A stretch of 64,000 nucleotides of DNA from Glutamicibacter sp. B1 (GCF_039602135.1 NZ_CP125942.1:1240001-1304000); one strand, 5' to 3'; positions 24,101 to 33,369 are shown, counted from the first letter of the stretch. A program made the numbers and translations. Notes: generated by a model not told the origin, from the letters alone.

Positions 24101-24706
24101 CTAACCCTCACCTGGTTCTGGCAAGTCCAGCCAGGAGTACCAGCCACGGTGTAGCACCAACCAGGCCATCAGCCCGTAGCCGGCCTGTCCGGGGACTCCG
24201 CCGGAGGCGTTCAGGTCGGCACGCCACTGGGCATGGGCGCGCAGGGGAGTGAAGGTATCGACATAGTGATGGTTGCGGCGTAGTGCCACGTCAGCGTACA
24301 CCCGGTTCAGCTCGGCGATTCGCTGGTTGCGGGCGTCATCCAAGCATGGGGCAGGACCGACCAGCAGGGCCTTGATATTCATCTGCGAGGCGGAATCGAG
24401 GATATTGGCAAGGTTTAGTCGGCTGCGTGCCGTGGAGACCTCAAGGTCAACATCGCGATCGGAGAGGGCGATGACCAGGCGGTTTTCGTATTGATCGCTG
24501 AACCGGCGGGAGGCCTCGCCCATCCAACGTTCTGCTAGGGCCTCGGAGCCTTCGGCCGGGGCGGCCAAGACAAAGGACTGCAGGCGCAGTGCTGGGTCTT
24601 GGGTTCGAGCCATGACTCGGCCAAACCAGCCTAGGCCTCGTGGGTCTCCATGGCCGGCCAGCAGCTCATCTCCGATTGCGGTAATACGGATTGTGCGTAA
24701 CTCCAA
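24101..24706 (-). CDS. SGNH/GDSL-type hydrolase, divergent
   Basis: The product is 201 residues with no signal peptide. Block I is degenerate but recognisable: TAIGDELLAGHGDPRGLGW, with Glu where the nucleophile Ser is expected (GDEL). The GxND block is replaced by ALSDRDVD. The last block lacks the DxxH pair and reads DLNASGGVPGQAGYG. A GDSL-like protein with these replacements is probably not an active esterase of the usual kind, or uses another residue. The same divergent type occurs in Micrococcaceae beside kgd. Function unknown. Confidence 0.6.
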   Translation of the reverse strand: MELRTIRITAIGDELLAGHGDPRGLGWFGRVMARTQDPALRLQSFVLAAPAEGSEALAERWMGEASRRFSDQYENRLVIALSDRDVDLEVSTARSRLNLANILDSASQMNIKALLVGPAPCLDDARNQRIAELNRVYADVALRRNHHYVDTFTPLRAHAQWRADLNASGGVPGQAGYGLMAWLVLHRGWYSWLDLPEPGEG

Positions 24707-24841
24707 CTGGGCGACCTTTCGTTGGCTTCAAGAATATGAATCGATCCCCACCTTAGCAGTGAAGACGCTGGCATCGGTGGAGATTCATACCGGATAAATG
24801 CCACAAGTTACCGATCGGTGGTTATCGCGGGTTAAAGCATT

Positions 24842-24889
24842 GTTGCCGGTGAGTTTCCCCAACATTAGCTGGAAATACTCACCGGCAAC
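24842..24889 (-). terminator. Long inverted repeat after kgd
   Basis: GTTGCCGGTGAGT and ACTCACCGGCAAC are perfect 13-base arms with a 22-base loop, 30 bases downstream of the kgd stop. No strong T-run follows on the minus strand. Confidence 0.65.
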
Positions 24890-24918
24890 TTCACTGACTC
24901 AGTGCCGTGCCCAATGCT

Positions 24919-27900
24919 TTAGCGGGCGAAGGCCTGCTGCAGTAGCACTGCGTTTTCTGCGTCGTGACGCTTGGCGGTACCTGCAGAGGTTGCTGCCGAG
25001 GCTGGGCGCGAGACCAGGGTGATCTTCTGCTCCAGGTGCGGTGCAACATAGAGGCCGAAGAATGGCCATGGGCCCTGGTTGGCTGGTTCGTCCTGAACCC
25101 AAGAAACCTTGGCGTTCGGGTACTTGGCCAGCTGAGCTGCGATCTGCTCGGTCGGTGCCGGGTAGAGCTGCTCAACACGCACGATCGCGGTCTTGGTGTC
25201 CTGCGCCTTGCTGCGTGCTGCGATCAGATCGTAGTACACGCGGCCCGAGCACAGCAGCACCTTGTCCACTGCGTTGGTATCGGTGATGGTGGTATCGCCG
25301 ATAACCTCCTGGAAACCACCGGTGGTGAAGTCCTCGACCGAGCTGGCTGCAGCCTTCAGGCGCAACAGCTGCTTCGGGGTGAAGACGATCAGTGGCTTGC
25401 GTGGGCGGGCGTAGGCCTGACGACGCAACAGGTGGAAGTGGTTGGCACCGGTGGACGGCTGAGCCACGACCATGTTGTTCTCGGCGCACAGCTGCAAGAA
25501 GCGCTCGATGCGTGCCGAGGAGTGGTCTGGACCCTGGCCCTCGTAACCGTGTGGCAACAGCATGACCAGCGAGGAAGACTGCGACCACTTCTGCTCGGCA
25601 GAGGAGATGAACTCATCGATCACGGTCTGGGCACCGTTGACGAAGTCGCCGAACTGGGCTTCCCACATCACCAGTGCGTCCGGGCGCTCTACCGAGTAAC
25701 CGTACTCGAAGCCCAGCGCCGCATATTCGGAGAGTAGCGAGTCGAAAATCCACAGTGGTGCCTGATCATCGCTCAGGTTGTGCAGTGGGTACCACTCGTT
25801 GTCGTTCTCGCGGTCGTGGAAGACCGAGTGACGCTGCACGAAGGTGCCACGACGTGAGTCCTGGCCGGCCAGACGCACTGGCACACCCTCCATGGACAGC
25901 GAGCCGAGGGCAACAATCTCTGCGAAGCCCCAGTCGATGCCGCCTTCACGGGACATCTTCTCGCGGCGCTCCAGCAACGACTTGAGCTTGGTATGCATGG
26001 TGAAGCCCTCAGGGATCTGAGTGTGGGCTGCACCGATGTGGGCCAAGGTCCGTGCGGAGATTGCTGAACCACGGGCGCCGTCGGCGGTGTTCTCGTCGGC
26101 AGCCTGAGCGAATGGCTTCTCCAGGTCGTTGATGGTCGAGCCCGGGGTGATGATCGGGATCGGGGAGGTCTGAGCGGCATGCGTCTCAGCGAAGATGCGC
26201 TCCAGGTTCTCCTTGTACTCGGCCAATACGTGCTCGGCTTCTTCCTGCGTGATGTCACCGCGACCAACGAGGGCCTCGGTGTACAGCTTGCGGGTGGAGC
26301 GCTTGGCTTCGATCAGGTTGTACATGATCGGCTGGGTCATCGAAGGATCGTCACCTTCGTTGTGACCGCGACGGCGGTAGCAGACCAGGTCGATGACAAC
26401 GTCCTTGCCGAACTTCTGGCGGTACTCGAAGGCCAGCTGACCGACATGGACCACAGCCTCAGGGTCATCCCCATTGACGTGGAAGATCGGCGCCTGCACG
26501 GTGCGCGCCACATCCGAGGCGTACACGCTGGAGCGCGAGGAACTAGGAGCGGTGGTGAAACCGATCTGGTTGTTCACGATCACGTGCACGGTACCACCGG
26601 TCTTGTAACCAGGTAGCTGGCTCATGGCCAGAACCTCAGAGACCACGCCCTGACCTGCGAAGGCTGCATCGCCGTGCACCAGGATCGGCAGAACGTCGTT
26701 CTTCGAACCCAGACGATCCAGCTTCGCGCGGGTGATGCCCTCAAGTACTGGGTCAACAGCCTCAAGGTGGGATGGGTTGGCTGCCAGGTAGACCTTGGTC
26801 TGGTTGCCTGCATCCGAGGTGTAGGAACCCTCGGTGCCTAGGTGGTACTTCACGTCGCCCGAACCCTGAACCGAGCCAGGGGTAGCGGTGCCTTCAAATT
26901 CGCGGAAGACCTGTGCGTAGGTCTTGCCGGCGATGTTGGTCAACACGTTCAGGCGGCCGCGGTGAGCCATACCGATGGCGACCTCGTCCAGCTGGTCGTC
27001 GGCGGCATCGGAGATGATGGCGTCCAGCAGTGGAATCAGCGATTCGCCACCTTCAAGGCTGAAGCGCTTCTGACCGACGAACTTGGTCTGCAAGAAGGTT
27101 TCGAAGGCCTCGGCCGAGTTCAGCTTGGATAGGATGCGCAGCTGCTCTTCGCGGGTTGGCTTCGAGTAGCGAGCTTCCAGCTTCGACTGGAACCACTCAC
27201 GCTCTTCCGGGTTCTGCAGGTGCATGTACTCGGTGCCGATGGTGCGGCAGTAAGCATCACGCAGGGTGCCAAGGATATCGCGCAGCAGTGCACGATCCTT
27301 GCCGCCCAGACCGCCGGTAATCCACTCACGATCCAGATCCCACAGGGTCAGACCGTAGTTGTTGATGTCCAGGTCAGGGTGCTTACGCTGCACGTATTCC
27401 AGTGGGTTGATGTCGGCCATCAGGTGGCCGCGCTCCCGGTAGGAATTGATCAGGTGCTGAATACGCGCGACCTTGTTGACCTGCAGGTCGATGTCGACCT
27501 GGTTATCAACGGCCCAGCGAACTGGCTCGTAAGGAATGCGCAGCTGCTCGAAGATCTCGTCGTAGAAGCCCTGCTCGCCGAGCAAGAGGGATTCCACCAG
27601 CTTCAGGAATTCGCCCGAACCTGCACCCTGGATGACGCGGTGGTCGTAGGTTGAGGTCAGGGTGATGTGCTTGCCGATGCCCATCAGTGCCACGGACTTT
27701 TCCGAGGAACCACGGAATTCGGCAGGGTATTCCAGTGCGCCGACGCCGATGATGGCGGCCTGGCCCTTGGAGAGGCGTGGCACCGAGTGAACGGTACCGA
27801 TGCCACCTGGGTTGGTTAGCGACACGGTGGTGCCGGCGTAATCGTCAGCGGTCAGCTTGTTGGCGCGAGCACGCTTGATCAAGTCTTCGTAGGTGGCCCA

Positions 27901-28683
27901 GAACTCGTTGAAGCTCAGGGTCTCTGCAGCCTTGACGTTGGGAACGGCCAACATGCGGGTGCCATCTGGCTTTGGCATGTCGATCGCGATGCCGAAGTTC
28001 ACGTGAGCTGGCTGGATCGCGGTTGGCTTCTTGTCGATCACATCGTAGGTGACGTTCATCGAAGGGATCTGCTTGAGCGCACGAATCACTGCGAAGCCGA
28101 TCAGGTGGGTGAAGGAGATCTTGCCACCGCGCGAACGCTTGAGGTGGTTGTTGATGACGATGCGGTTGTCGATCATGACCTTGGCCGGTACCGCGCGAAC
28201 GGTGGTGGCAGTCGGTACGGTGAGGCTGGCATCCATGTTGGTGGCGATGGCCTTCATTGGCCCGCGCAGTGGAGTGCGCTTTTCCTCACCGAAAAGTTCG
28301 GTGGAAGGAGCTGCCTTTGGAGCCTGTGCCGGAATTGGTGCAGTCTTCGGTGCTGGCTCTGCCTTCTTGGCCTCAGTGGCTGGCGCGGCAGCTGGTGCTG
28401 GTTTTGAAGCTGGTGCTGGTTCGGTACTCCGAGCCTGAGCTGCGGCGCGCGGTGCGCCCTGCCCGTTGGATGCGGGGGCTGCAGTAGTTGCTGCCGGTGC
28501 CGCTGGTGCCGGCTGCGCTGCCGGAGCCTTCTTGTCGGCGGCGAGAGATTCGAAAATATCCCACCATTTCTTATCTACCGAGTTCTTGTCGACGAGATAC
28601 TGTTCGAACAGCTCGTCTACTAGCCACTCGTTTCCACCAAACTCTTCAGTAAGTCGGTGGTGTGCTTGCTCTGGCACGTGCAA
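24919..28683 (-). CDS. kgd: Multifunctional 2-oxoglutarate decarboxylase/dehydrogenase E1-E2
   Basis: The product is up to 1254 residues. An N-terminal segment with NEWLVDELFEQYL is followed by an Ala/Pro-rich linker (about 45-125), an E2-type acyltransferase domain (about 140-370, catalytic His in YDHRVIQG), and a complete thiamin-dependent E1 domain (about 400-1254, with GMAHRGRLNVL, GDAAFAGQG and the NNQIGFTT segment). No lipoyl domain is present, as in mycobacterial Kgd and corynebacterial OdhA, where lipoyl comes from a separate subunit. It oxidises 2-oxoglutarate in the TCA cycle. Start choice is open: TTG 28683 is only two bases from AGAGG, whereas GTG 28677 has better spacing. Confidence 0.95.
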   Translation of the reverse strand: MHVPEQAHHRLTEEFGGNEWLVDELFEQYLVDKNSVDKKWWDIFESLAADKKAPAAQPAPAAPAATTAAPASNGQGAPRAAAQARSTEPAPASKPAPAAAPATEAKKAEPAPKTAPIPAQAPKAAPSTELFGEEKRTPLRGPMKAIATNMDASLTVPTATTVRAVPAKVMIDNRIVINNHLKRSRGGKISFTHLIGFAVIRALKQIPSMNVTYDVIDKKPTAIQPAHVNFGIAIDMPKPDGTRMLAVPNVKAAETLSFNEFWATYEDLIKRARANKLTADDYAGTTVSLTNPGGIGTVHSVPRLSKGQAAIIGVGALEYPAEFRGSSEKSVALMGIGKHITLTSTYDHRVIQGAGSGEFLKLVESLLLGEQGFYDEIFEQLRIPYEPVRWAVDNQVDIDLQVNKVARIQHLINSYRERGHLMADINPLEYVQRKHPDLDINNYGLTLWDLDREWITGGLGGKDRALLRDILGTLRDAYCRTIGTEYMHLQNPEEREWFQSKLEARYSKPTREEQLRILSKLNSAEAFETFLQTKFVGQKRFSLEGGESLIPLLDAIISDAADDQLDEVAIGMAHRGRLNVLTNIAGKTYAQVFREFEGTATPGSVQGSGDVKYHLGTEGSYTSDAGNQTKVYLAANPSHLEAVDPVLEGITRAKLDRLGSKNDVLPILVHGDAAFAGQGVVSEVLAMSQLPGYKTGGTVHVIVNNQIGFTTAPSSSRSSVYASDVARTVQAPIFHVNGDDPEAVVHVGQLAFEYRQKFGKDVVIDLVCYRRRGHNEGDDPSMTQPIMYNLIEAKRSTRKLYTEALVGRGDITQEEAEHVLAEYKENLERIFAETHAAQTSPIPIITPGSTINDLEKPFAQAADENTADGARGSAISARTLAHIGAAHTQIPEGFTMHTKLKSLLERREKMSREGGIDWGFAEIVALGSLSMEGVPVRLAGQDSRRGTFVQRHSVFHDRENDNEWYPLHNLSDDQAPLWIFDSLLSEYAALGFEYGYSVERPDALVMWEAQFGDFVNGAQTVIDEFISSAEQKWSQSSSLVMLLPHGYEGQGPDHSSARIERFLQLCAENNMVVAQPSTGANHFHLLRRQAYARPRKPLIVFTPKQLLRLKAAASSVEDFTTGGFQEVIGDTTITDTNAVDKVLLCSGRVYYDLIAARSKAQDTKTAIVRVEQLYPAPTEQIAAQLAKYPNAKVSWVQDEPANQGPWPFFGLYVAPHLEQKITLVSRPASAATSAGTAKRHDAENAVLLQQAFAR

Positions 28684-29106
28684 CGCCTCTTCCCTGATTT
28701 CTACGTTGTTCTAGCTTGAGCCGGTGGTCTTCCGAGGACGTGAATCGACCACTTCGGCTCACAAGATTTCTAGACCTGCGCACCAGTCTAGTGACTTTAA
28801 CGCGCTCTTGGCCACGGCACGTATGTAATCTCACGAAAGTGTCGTTTATAACATCCCGTTGATCGTGGCAAAGCTACCGTTGAACGCCGGAATGTCGAAG
28901 TGGTGCGCAACGGGTCATCGTTCGATAGACTAAATCGCACTATGGAATCACACTCTCCAAGCCGGTGTGCCGCCCACGGGCGCAGTGCCGGCCAACACAG
29001 TCCATGTTCAGCAGGTTCCGGTTCCCGATTGGAGCCTTCTAGTTGCCGTCGTAACGGTAGCGAACCTCACATACTTATGCCCATGAATAGGTGGCGGTAA
29101 CCACCT
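28684..29106. other. Divergent intergenic region between kgd and a CNNM gene
   Basis: The 423 bases hold no ORF of normal size. On the minus strand the kgd leader has a stem-loop at 28717-28761. On the plus strand a tiny ORF and an inverted repeat precede the CNNM gene (29077-29108). I see no tRNA or riboswitch in the middle part. Confidence 0.5.
28717..28761 (-). promoter_or_regulatory. Stem-loop in the kgd leader
   Basis: TGAGCCG pairs with CGGCTCA (7 bases), and inside GTGGTC pairs with GACCAC (6 bases), with a two-base TT bulge on one side. It lies about 35 bases upstream of the kgd start and has no T-run. It could be an mRNA structure or a regulator site. Confidence 0.35.
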
Positions 29107-29108
29107 AT
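29077..29108 (+). promoter_or_regulatory. Mini-ORF and inverted repeat around the CNNM start codon
   Basis: ATG CCC ATG AAT AGG TGG CGG TAA encodes a 7-codon peptide that stops six bases before the main ATG at 29107. Over the same bases, ATAGGTGG (29087-29094) pairs with CCACCTAT (29101-29108) and encloses the start codon. Translation of the mini-ORF would open this stem, so it could act as a control element. Confidence 0.35.
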
Positions 29109-30429
29109 GGATTGGCTCTTTATACTTCTTGGCCTCTTGCTGATTCTCGGCACTGGCTTCTTCGTGGCCGTGGAATTCTCCTTGGTCGCCCTCGATAAAA
29201 GTTCGGTGCAAAACGCCGTCGACCGCGGCGAACGTGGTGCCAAGCCACTACTTCAATGCCTTACCTCACTGTCCACTCAGCTCTCCAGCTGCCAATTGGG
29301 CATCACCCTGACGACTTTGCTCACCGGTTATGTCCTGGAACCGGCCATGAGTTCTTTGCTCGAACCGCTGATGGAAAAGGTCGGCATCCCCGAAGCCAGC
29401 TCCGTCGCGATCTCCGTCGTTGTGGCCTTGGTCGTGGCCACCTTGCTTTCGATGCTGATCGGCGAATTGGTTCCTAAAAACATGGCCATCGCCCAGGCTA
29501 TGACGGTCGGTAAGTTGTTGGCACGTCCGCAACTGGTGTTTACCGCCATCTTCAAGCCGGCCATCGTGGTGCTCAACGGGTTCTCCAACTCCGTGTTGCA
29601 CCGGTTCTTCGGACTGGAAGCTAAGGAAGAGATTTCTGCTGCGCGTTCCTCGCAGGAGCTGGCCTCGCTGGTGCGACGCTCGGCTCAGCTGGGAACCCTG
29701 GATGTGCAGACCGCACGATTTGTGGAATCCACCATCGAGTTTTCCGAACGAACCGCCGCCGACGTGATGACGCCACGTACCTCGATGTCCACCATCGATT
29801 CGCAAGCGCCACTGTCCGAGCTGATTGAGGTCAGTGCGGATACCGGTTTCTCCCGTTTCCCTGTGATCGAAGGATCCAGCGACGAAATCCAAGGCATCTG
29901 CCACGTCAAAGCCGTGGTCTCGGTGCCGCGCGAACGCCGGGCGGCATTGCAGGTCGGTGAATTCGCCCGTGACGCGCTGTATGTTCCGGAAACCATTCAC
30001 CTCGACGTGCTCTTGGAACAACTGCGTGCAGCGGAGTTCCAGATCGCGATCGTGATGGATGAATATGGTGGAACCGCAGGGCTGGTCACCTTGGAAGACC
30101 TCGTCGAAGAAATCGTCGGCGAAGTTTCCGACGAGCACGATGAGGACGAAGATCAGGCCGTTACGCAGCCGAACGGCAGTTGGCTGTTCCCTGGGATGTT
30201 CCGGCCCGACCAAGTGAATGAAAACTTTGACCACGACGTGATTCCCGAGGAGTCCTCTTACGAGACCATCGGCGGGTTCATGCTCTCCGAATTGGGTCGT
30301 TTGGCTGAACTCAACGATCAGGTAGAGACCGAAAGTGGCATTTTTACCGTGACAGAGCTGGATGGCCGTCGCATCGCCCAGGTCCGTTTCGAACCGTCAG
30401 CCCCAAGTCAGGAGGCCGACAATGCATGA
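29107..30429 (+). CDS. CNNM/CBS transporter-like protein (HlyC/CorC family), first copy
   Basis: The product is 440 residues. The N-terminal DUF21/CNNM domain (about 1-190) has four hydrophobic segments and conserved SSCQLGITLTTLLTGYVLEPA. A CBS pair (about 215-335, TPRTSMSTIDS and the LVTLEDLVEEIVG end) and a CorC_HlyC domain (about 350-435) follow. Proteins of this class export or regulate magnesium, or act in resistance to magnesium stress; haemolysin is a historical name. The stop overlaps the next, paralogous gene, so both are probably made together as a heteromer. The start lies inside a small hairpin. Confidence 0.88.
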   Translation: MDWLFILLGLLLILGTGFFVAVEFSLVALDKSSVQNAVDRGERGAKPLLQCLTSLSTQLSSCQLGITLTTLLTGYVLEPAMSSLLEPLMEKVGIPEASSVAISVVVALVVATLLSMLIGELVPKNMAIAQAMTVGKLLARPQLVFTAIFKPAIVVLNGFSNSVLHRFFGLEAKEEISAARSSQELASLVRRSAQLGTLDVQTARFVESTIEFSERTAADVMTPRTSMSTIDSQAPLSELIEVSADTGFSRFPVIEGSSDEIQGICHVKAVVSVPRERRAALQVGEFARDALYVPETIHLDVLLEQLRAAEFQIAIVMDEYGGTAGLVTLEDLVEEIVGEVSDEHDEDEDQAVTQPNGSWLFPGMFRPDQVNENFDHDVIPEESSYETIGGFMLSELGRLAELNDQVETESGIFTVTELDGRRIAQVRFEPSAPSQEADNA

Positions 30430-31495
30430 TTTTATGGGCCTGATCTGGCTAGTAGTTCTCTTGTTATTCAACGCGTTTTTTGTTGCCGGCGAGTTCGCGG
30501 TCATGAGCGCTCGTCGTTCACAGATTGAACCCTTGGCGGACGAGGGAAATAAGCGTGCGAAACTGGCGCTGTATGCCATGGAGCATGTCTCGGTGATGCT
30601 CGCAGTATGCCAGCTCGGTATTACCGTGTGTTCGCTGTTGATTCTGAACATTTCTGAACCAGCGATCCACCACTTGTTGGCGGAACCGTTGACCATGATC
30701 GGTATGGCTGAATCCGTCGCCGACACTGTGGCCTTTTTGATCGCGCTAGTACTGGTGACCTTCCTGCACGTGACCTTTGGCGAAATGGTACCGAAGAACA
30801 TCTCGGTTTCCGTGGCTGATAAAGCCGTAATGCTTTTGGCTGCGCCACTGGTGGGGTTGTCTAAGGTCCTCAAGCCGATCACCTCGATGCTCAACGGTCT
30901 GGCGAACTTGGTGCTGCATGCTTTTGGCATCGAACCTAAGGACGAAGTCTCCAGTTCCTATACTGCTGACGAAGTTCGTTCCATCATCGATACCTCCTCG
31001 GAAGAGGGCACATTGGATGAGGATAATGCGTTGCGTCTGACCAAGGCACTGGAATTCTCCACGGTGACCGCCCAGAGCTGCATGGTTCCACTGGATGACT
31101 TGTTCACCTTGGAATGGGGAGAAACCACTGCTCGCGAGTTTGAGAAGAAGGTTGGCAAGACCGGATTCTCGCGCATGCTGATCACCAAAAACGATGTTCC
31201 CGTAGGTTATTGGCACGTCAAAGACGTGATGTTGATCGACGATGCGCATTCGACTCAACCGCTTCGGGATTTGCCGTTGCATCCACTGGGTCAATTGGGC
31301 CAGGACACCGAAATTGAGGAAGCTCTGGAAGAGATGCGTCAAGAAGGCAACCACCTCTCGGTGGTAGTTGACGACGCTGGTTCCGCCATCGGTGTGGTGT
31401 TCCTCGAAGACATCATTGAGGTCTTGGTGGGAGAAATTACCGACACCACCCGAAAGCGCACTTCACCGCCACGTAGCGAGAAACAAGAAAAATAG
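30422..31495 (+). CDS. CNNM/CBS transporter-like protein (HlyC/CorC family), second copy
   Basis: The product is 357 residues from the ATG at 30422 with AGGAGG seven bases upstream; a longer frame lies within the first gene. It has the CNNM domain with four helices (AEFAVMSARRSQIEPLA after the first, then SVMLAVCQLGITVCSLL) and a CBS pair (ending in GVVFLEDIIEVLVGE). It lacks the CorC_HlyC C-terminal domain of the first copy. The eight-base overlap and the paralogy suggest that both form one complex. A strong terminator follows after 55 bases. Confidence 0.87.
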   Translation: MHDFMGLIWLVVLLLFNAFFVAGEFAVMSARRSQIEPLADEGNKRAKLALYAMEHVSVMLAVCQLGITVCSLLILNISEPAIHHLLAEPLTMIGMAESVADTVAFLIALVLVTFLHVTFGEMVPKNISVSVADKAVMLLAAPLVGLSKVLKPITSMLNGLANLVLHAFGIEPKDEVSSSYTADEVRSIIDTSSEEGTLDEDNALRLTKALEFSTVTAQSCMVPLDDLFTLEWGETTAREFEKKVGKTGFSRMLITKNDVPVGYWHVKDVMLIDDAHSTQPLRDLPLHPLGQLGQDTEIEEALEEMRQEGNHLSVVVDDAGSAIGVVFLEDIIEVLVGEITDTTRKRTSPPRSEKQEK

Positions 31496-31520
31496 GCGAA
31501 GCTCACCAGGCTGAGTCGTA

Positions 31521-31537
31521 TTGCGAATGAATCGCAA
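31521..31537. promoter_or_regulatory. Palindrome upstream of the zinc transporter operon
   Basis: TTGCGAATGAATCGCAA is a perfect 6-5-6 inverted repeat, about 90 bases before znuC. TTGCGA could serve as a -35 box with TAAGAT (31542-31547) 15 bases downstream. The core AATGA is shared with Zur boxes of Streptomyces (TGAAAATGATTTTCA) but the flanks differ. A Zur-type regulator lies 3.5 kb away. Confidence 0.35.
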
Positions 31538-31550
31538 CTGGTAAGATTGA

Positions 31551-31581
31551 CTGCGGCACCCCAAAGGGTGCCGCAGTTTTT
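31551..31581 (+). terminator. Strong terminator after the CNNM pair
   Basis: CTGCGGCACCC pairs perfectly with GGGTGCCGCAG around CAAA, followed by TTTTT. It lies only 45 bases before the znuC start and separates the two operons. Confidence 0.93.
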
Positions 31582-31624
31582 CGTCGCTGGACAACCACCA
31601 TCCGCGCAGTTTAGAAAGCATTTC

Positions 31625-32458
31625 ATGTCATCTAGCCCCATTGTCCGATTTGAGGATGCACGTTTGGCCTACGGGTCTCGTGTGCTCTGGGATGAGCTCA
31701 ACCTATCCATTGCTGCGGGCGAGTTTCTTGCAGTTTTGGGACCAAATGGCTCGGGCAAGACCAGCTTTATCAATACCATGCTTGGTACCACCTCACTCAA
31801 ACGTGGGTCCGTATCCATCGCTGGGGAATCGGTACGCCGGGGATCGTCTTCTGTTGGGTTGATTCCTCAGCAACGCCCATTTGGGGACAACGTTCCTTTG
31901 CGTGCCCGGGATCTCGTCGCCCTAGGTTTAGACGGCGCGAAGTTGGGTATTCGCCTGAGTCGTCGATCGGTGCGCAGGCAGGTTGATGAGCTGCTGGACA
32001 TGGTTGGAGCCAGCGGTTATGCCAACCGTCCGGTCTCCGATTTATCCGGAGGCGAGCAGCAACGATTGCGCGCTGCGCAAGCCTTGGCTGGTAACCCTCG
32101 GGTGCTGTTGTGCGATGAACCGTTGTTGTCGTTGGACTTGCATCATCAGCAGGCAATCAGCGAGGTGATTCACCGCCAGGCGGTGGAGCGCGATAGTGCT
32201 GTCATTTTTGTGACTCACGAGATTAACCCGATTCTTCCGTACGTTGATCGAGTGTTGTACCTAGCCGAAGGCCGGTTCCATCTTGGCACTGTCGATGAGG
32301 TTATGCAGTCTTCGGTGCTCACCGAACTTTACGGTGCGCCGGTAGAAGTGCTTCGCGTAAACGAGCGAATCGTGGTGGTTTCCGGAGACGGCTCAGCCGC
32401 GCTGCCCGCAGATGGCCATGATCATGCTGAAGATATCGAACTGGAAACCGGGAAGTAG
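31625..32458 (+). CDS. znuC: Zinc ABC transporter ATP-binding protein
   Basis: The product is 277 residues from the ATG at 31625. ABC motifs: Walker A GPNGSGKTS (about 39-47), signature LSGGEQQRLRAAQAL (about 140), Walker B VLLCDEPLLSLD and the H-loop FVTHE. The His-rich end (DGHDHAEDIE) fits a metal transporter. Together with the next gene it makes a ZnuABC/MntABC-type importer. Which metal is carried is inferred from the His-rich tail and the Zur-type regulator nearby; manganese cannot be ruled out. No substrate-binding protein gene is next to it, so that part must be elsewhere. Confidence 0.85.
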   Translation: MSSSPIVRFEDARLAYGSRVLWDELNLSIAAGEFLAVLGPNGSGKTSFINTMLGTTSLKRGSVSIAGESVRRGSSSVGLIPQQRPFGDNVPLRARDLVALGLDGAKLGIRLSRRSVRRQVDELLDMVGASGYANRPVSDLSGGEQQRLRAAQALAGNPRVLLCDEPLLSLDLHHQQAISEVIHRQAVERDSAVIFVTHEINPILPYVDRVLYLAEGRFHLGTVDEVMQSSVLTELYGAPVEVLRVNERIVVVSGDGSAALPADGHDHAEDIELETGK

Positions 32459-32467
32459 GAGTAAGAC

Positions 32468-33328
32468 ATGAACTTTTCGGATTTCATCGACAAGGCCTTT
32501 AACTTCAATGACTACGCACAACTCTTGCCGCTAGTTTCCAACTCACTAATCGCCGGTGCAGTATTAGGGGTCGTTGGTGGCTTGATCGGCATCTTTATCA
32601 TGATGCGCGATATGGCATTCGCTGTTCACGGCATCGCGGAGTTGTCATTCGCTGGTGCCTCGTTTGCGTTGCTCATTGGCGCGGATGTCGTCACCGGTTC
32701 GGTATTTGGCTCGCTTATTGCAGCCCTGATCCTTGGATTCTTAGGGACAAGAGCCCGAGACCGTAATTCCATTACTGGCGTACTGATGCCCTTCGGGCTT
32801 GGATTGGGCATCTTATTCTTATCGTTGTATGAGGGACGTAGTGCGAATAAGTTTGGTCTGCTAACTGGCCAGATTGTCGCTGTTGACGATGTTCAACTCA
32901 ATGGCATGCTGGTCTTGTCGCTAGTAGTTGTTCTCGCCTTGATTCTCATTTGGCGCCCACTAACATTTGCTTCAGTGGATCCAGTGGTTGCAAATGCACG
33001 CGGTGTCCGCACCTCAGGATTATCCATCTTCTTCATGGTGATCTTGGCGCTTGCGGTGGCAGTGACCATCCAGGTCGTTGGTGCACTGCTAGTTCTTGCA
33101 TTGCTTATTACTCCTGCCGCGGCGGCAATGCGCGTTACGTCTAACCCGGTACTGACCGTAGTGCTTTCAATTGCATTTGCGGAATTGGCAGTAGTTGGTG
33201 GAATCTTGCTGGCGCTTGCTGGTGCTCTTCCAATTAGCCCGTACGTCACAACGATTTCGTTCATGACCTACGTTGTTTGTCGCGGTATTGAGTATGCGCG
33301 TTCTCCACGACGCCGCCACCAGGTCTAA
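32468..33328 (+). CDS. znuB: Zinc ABC transporter permease
   Basis: The product is 286 residues with about eight membrane helices and the ABC-3 family signature (GSLIAALILGFLG, later ALLVLALLITPAAAAM). It starts 9 bases after znuC behind AGGAG. It forms the membrane channel of the metal importer, powered by the preceding ATPase. Downstream is a hairpin without a T-run. Confidence 0.88.
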   Translation: MNFSDFIDKAFNFNDYAQLLPLVSNSLIAGAVLGVVGGLIGIFIMMRDMAFAVHGIAELSFAGASFALLIGADVVTGSVFGSLIAALILGFLGTRARDRNSITGVLMPFGLGLGILFLSLYEGRSANKFGLLTGQIVAVDDVQLNGMLVLSLVVVLALILIWRPLTFASVDPVVANARGVRTSGLSIFFMVILALAVAVTIQVVGALLVLALLITPAAAAMRVTSNPVLTVVLSIAFAELAVVGGILLALAGALPISPYVTTISFMTYVVCRGIEYARSPRRRHQV

Positions 33329-33342
33329 ACGATAGTTTGTGG

Positions 33343-33369
33343 ATCGCCCCAGGTCTTTTCTGGGGCGAT
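33343..33369 (+). terminator. Hairpin after the zinc transporter
   Basis: ATCGCCCCAG pairs perfectly with CTGGGGCGAT around seven bases; no T-run follows. It lies between the convergent znuB and DUF222 genes. Confidence 0.6.

Noticed and set aside
24964..30234. Shadow ORFs opposite kgd and CNNM genes (for example 24964-25737 and 29266-30234)
   Set aside because: They are composition artefacts of high-GC coding sequence and encode no recognisable protein.
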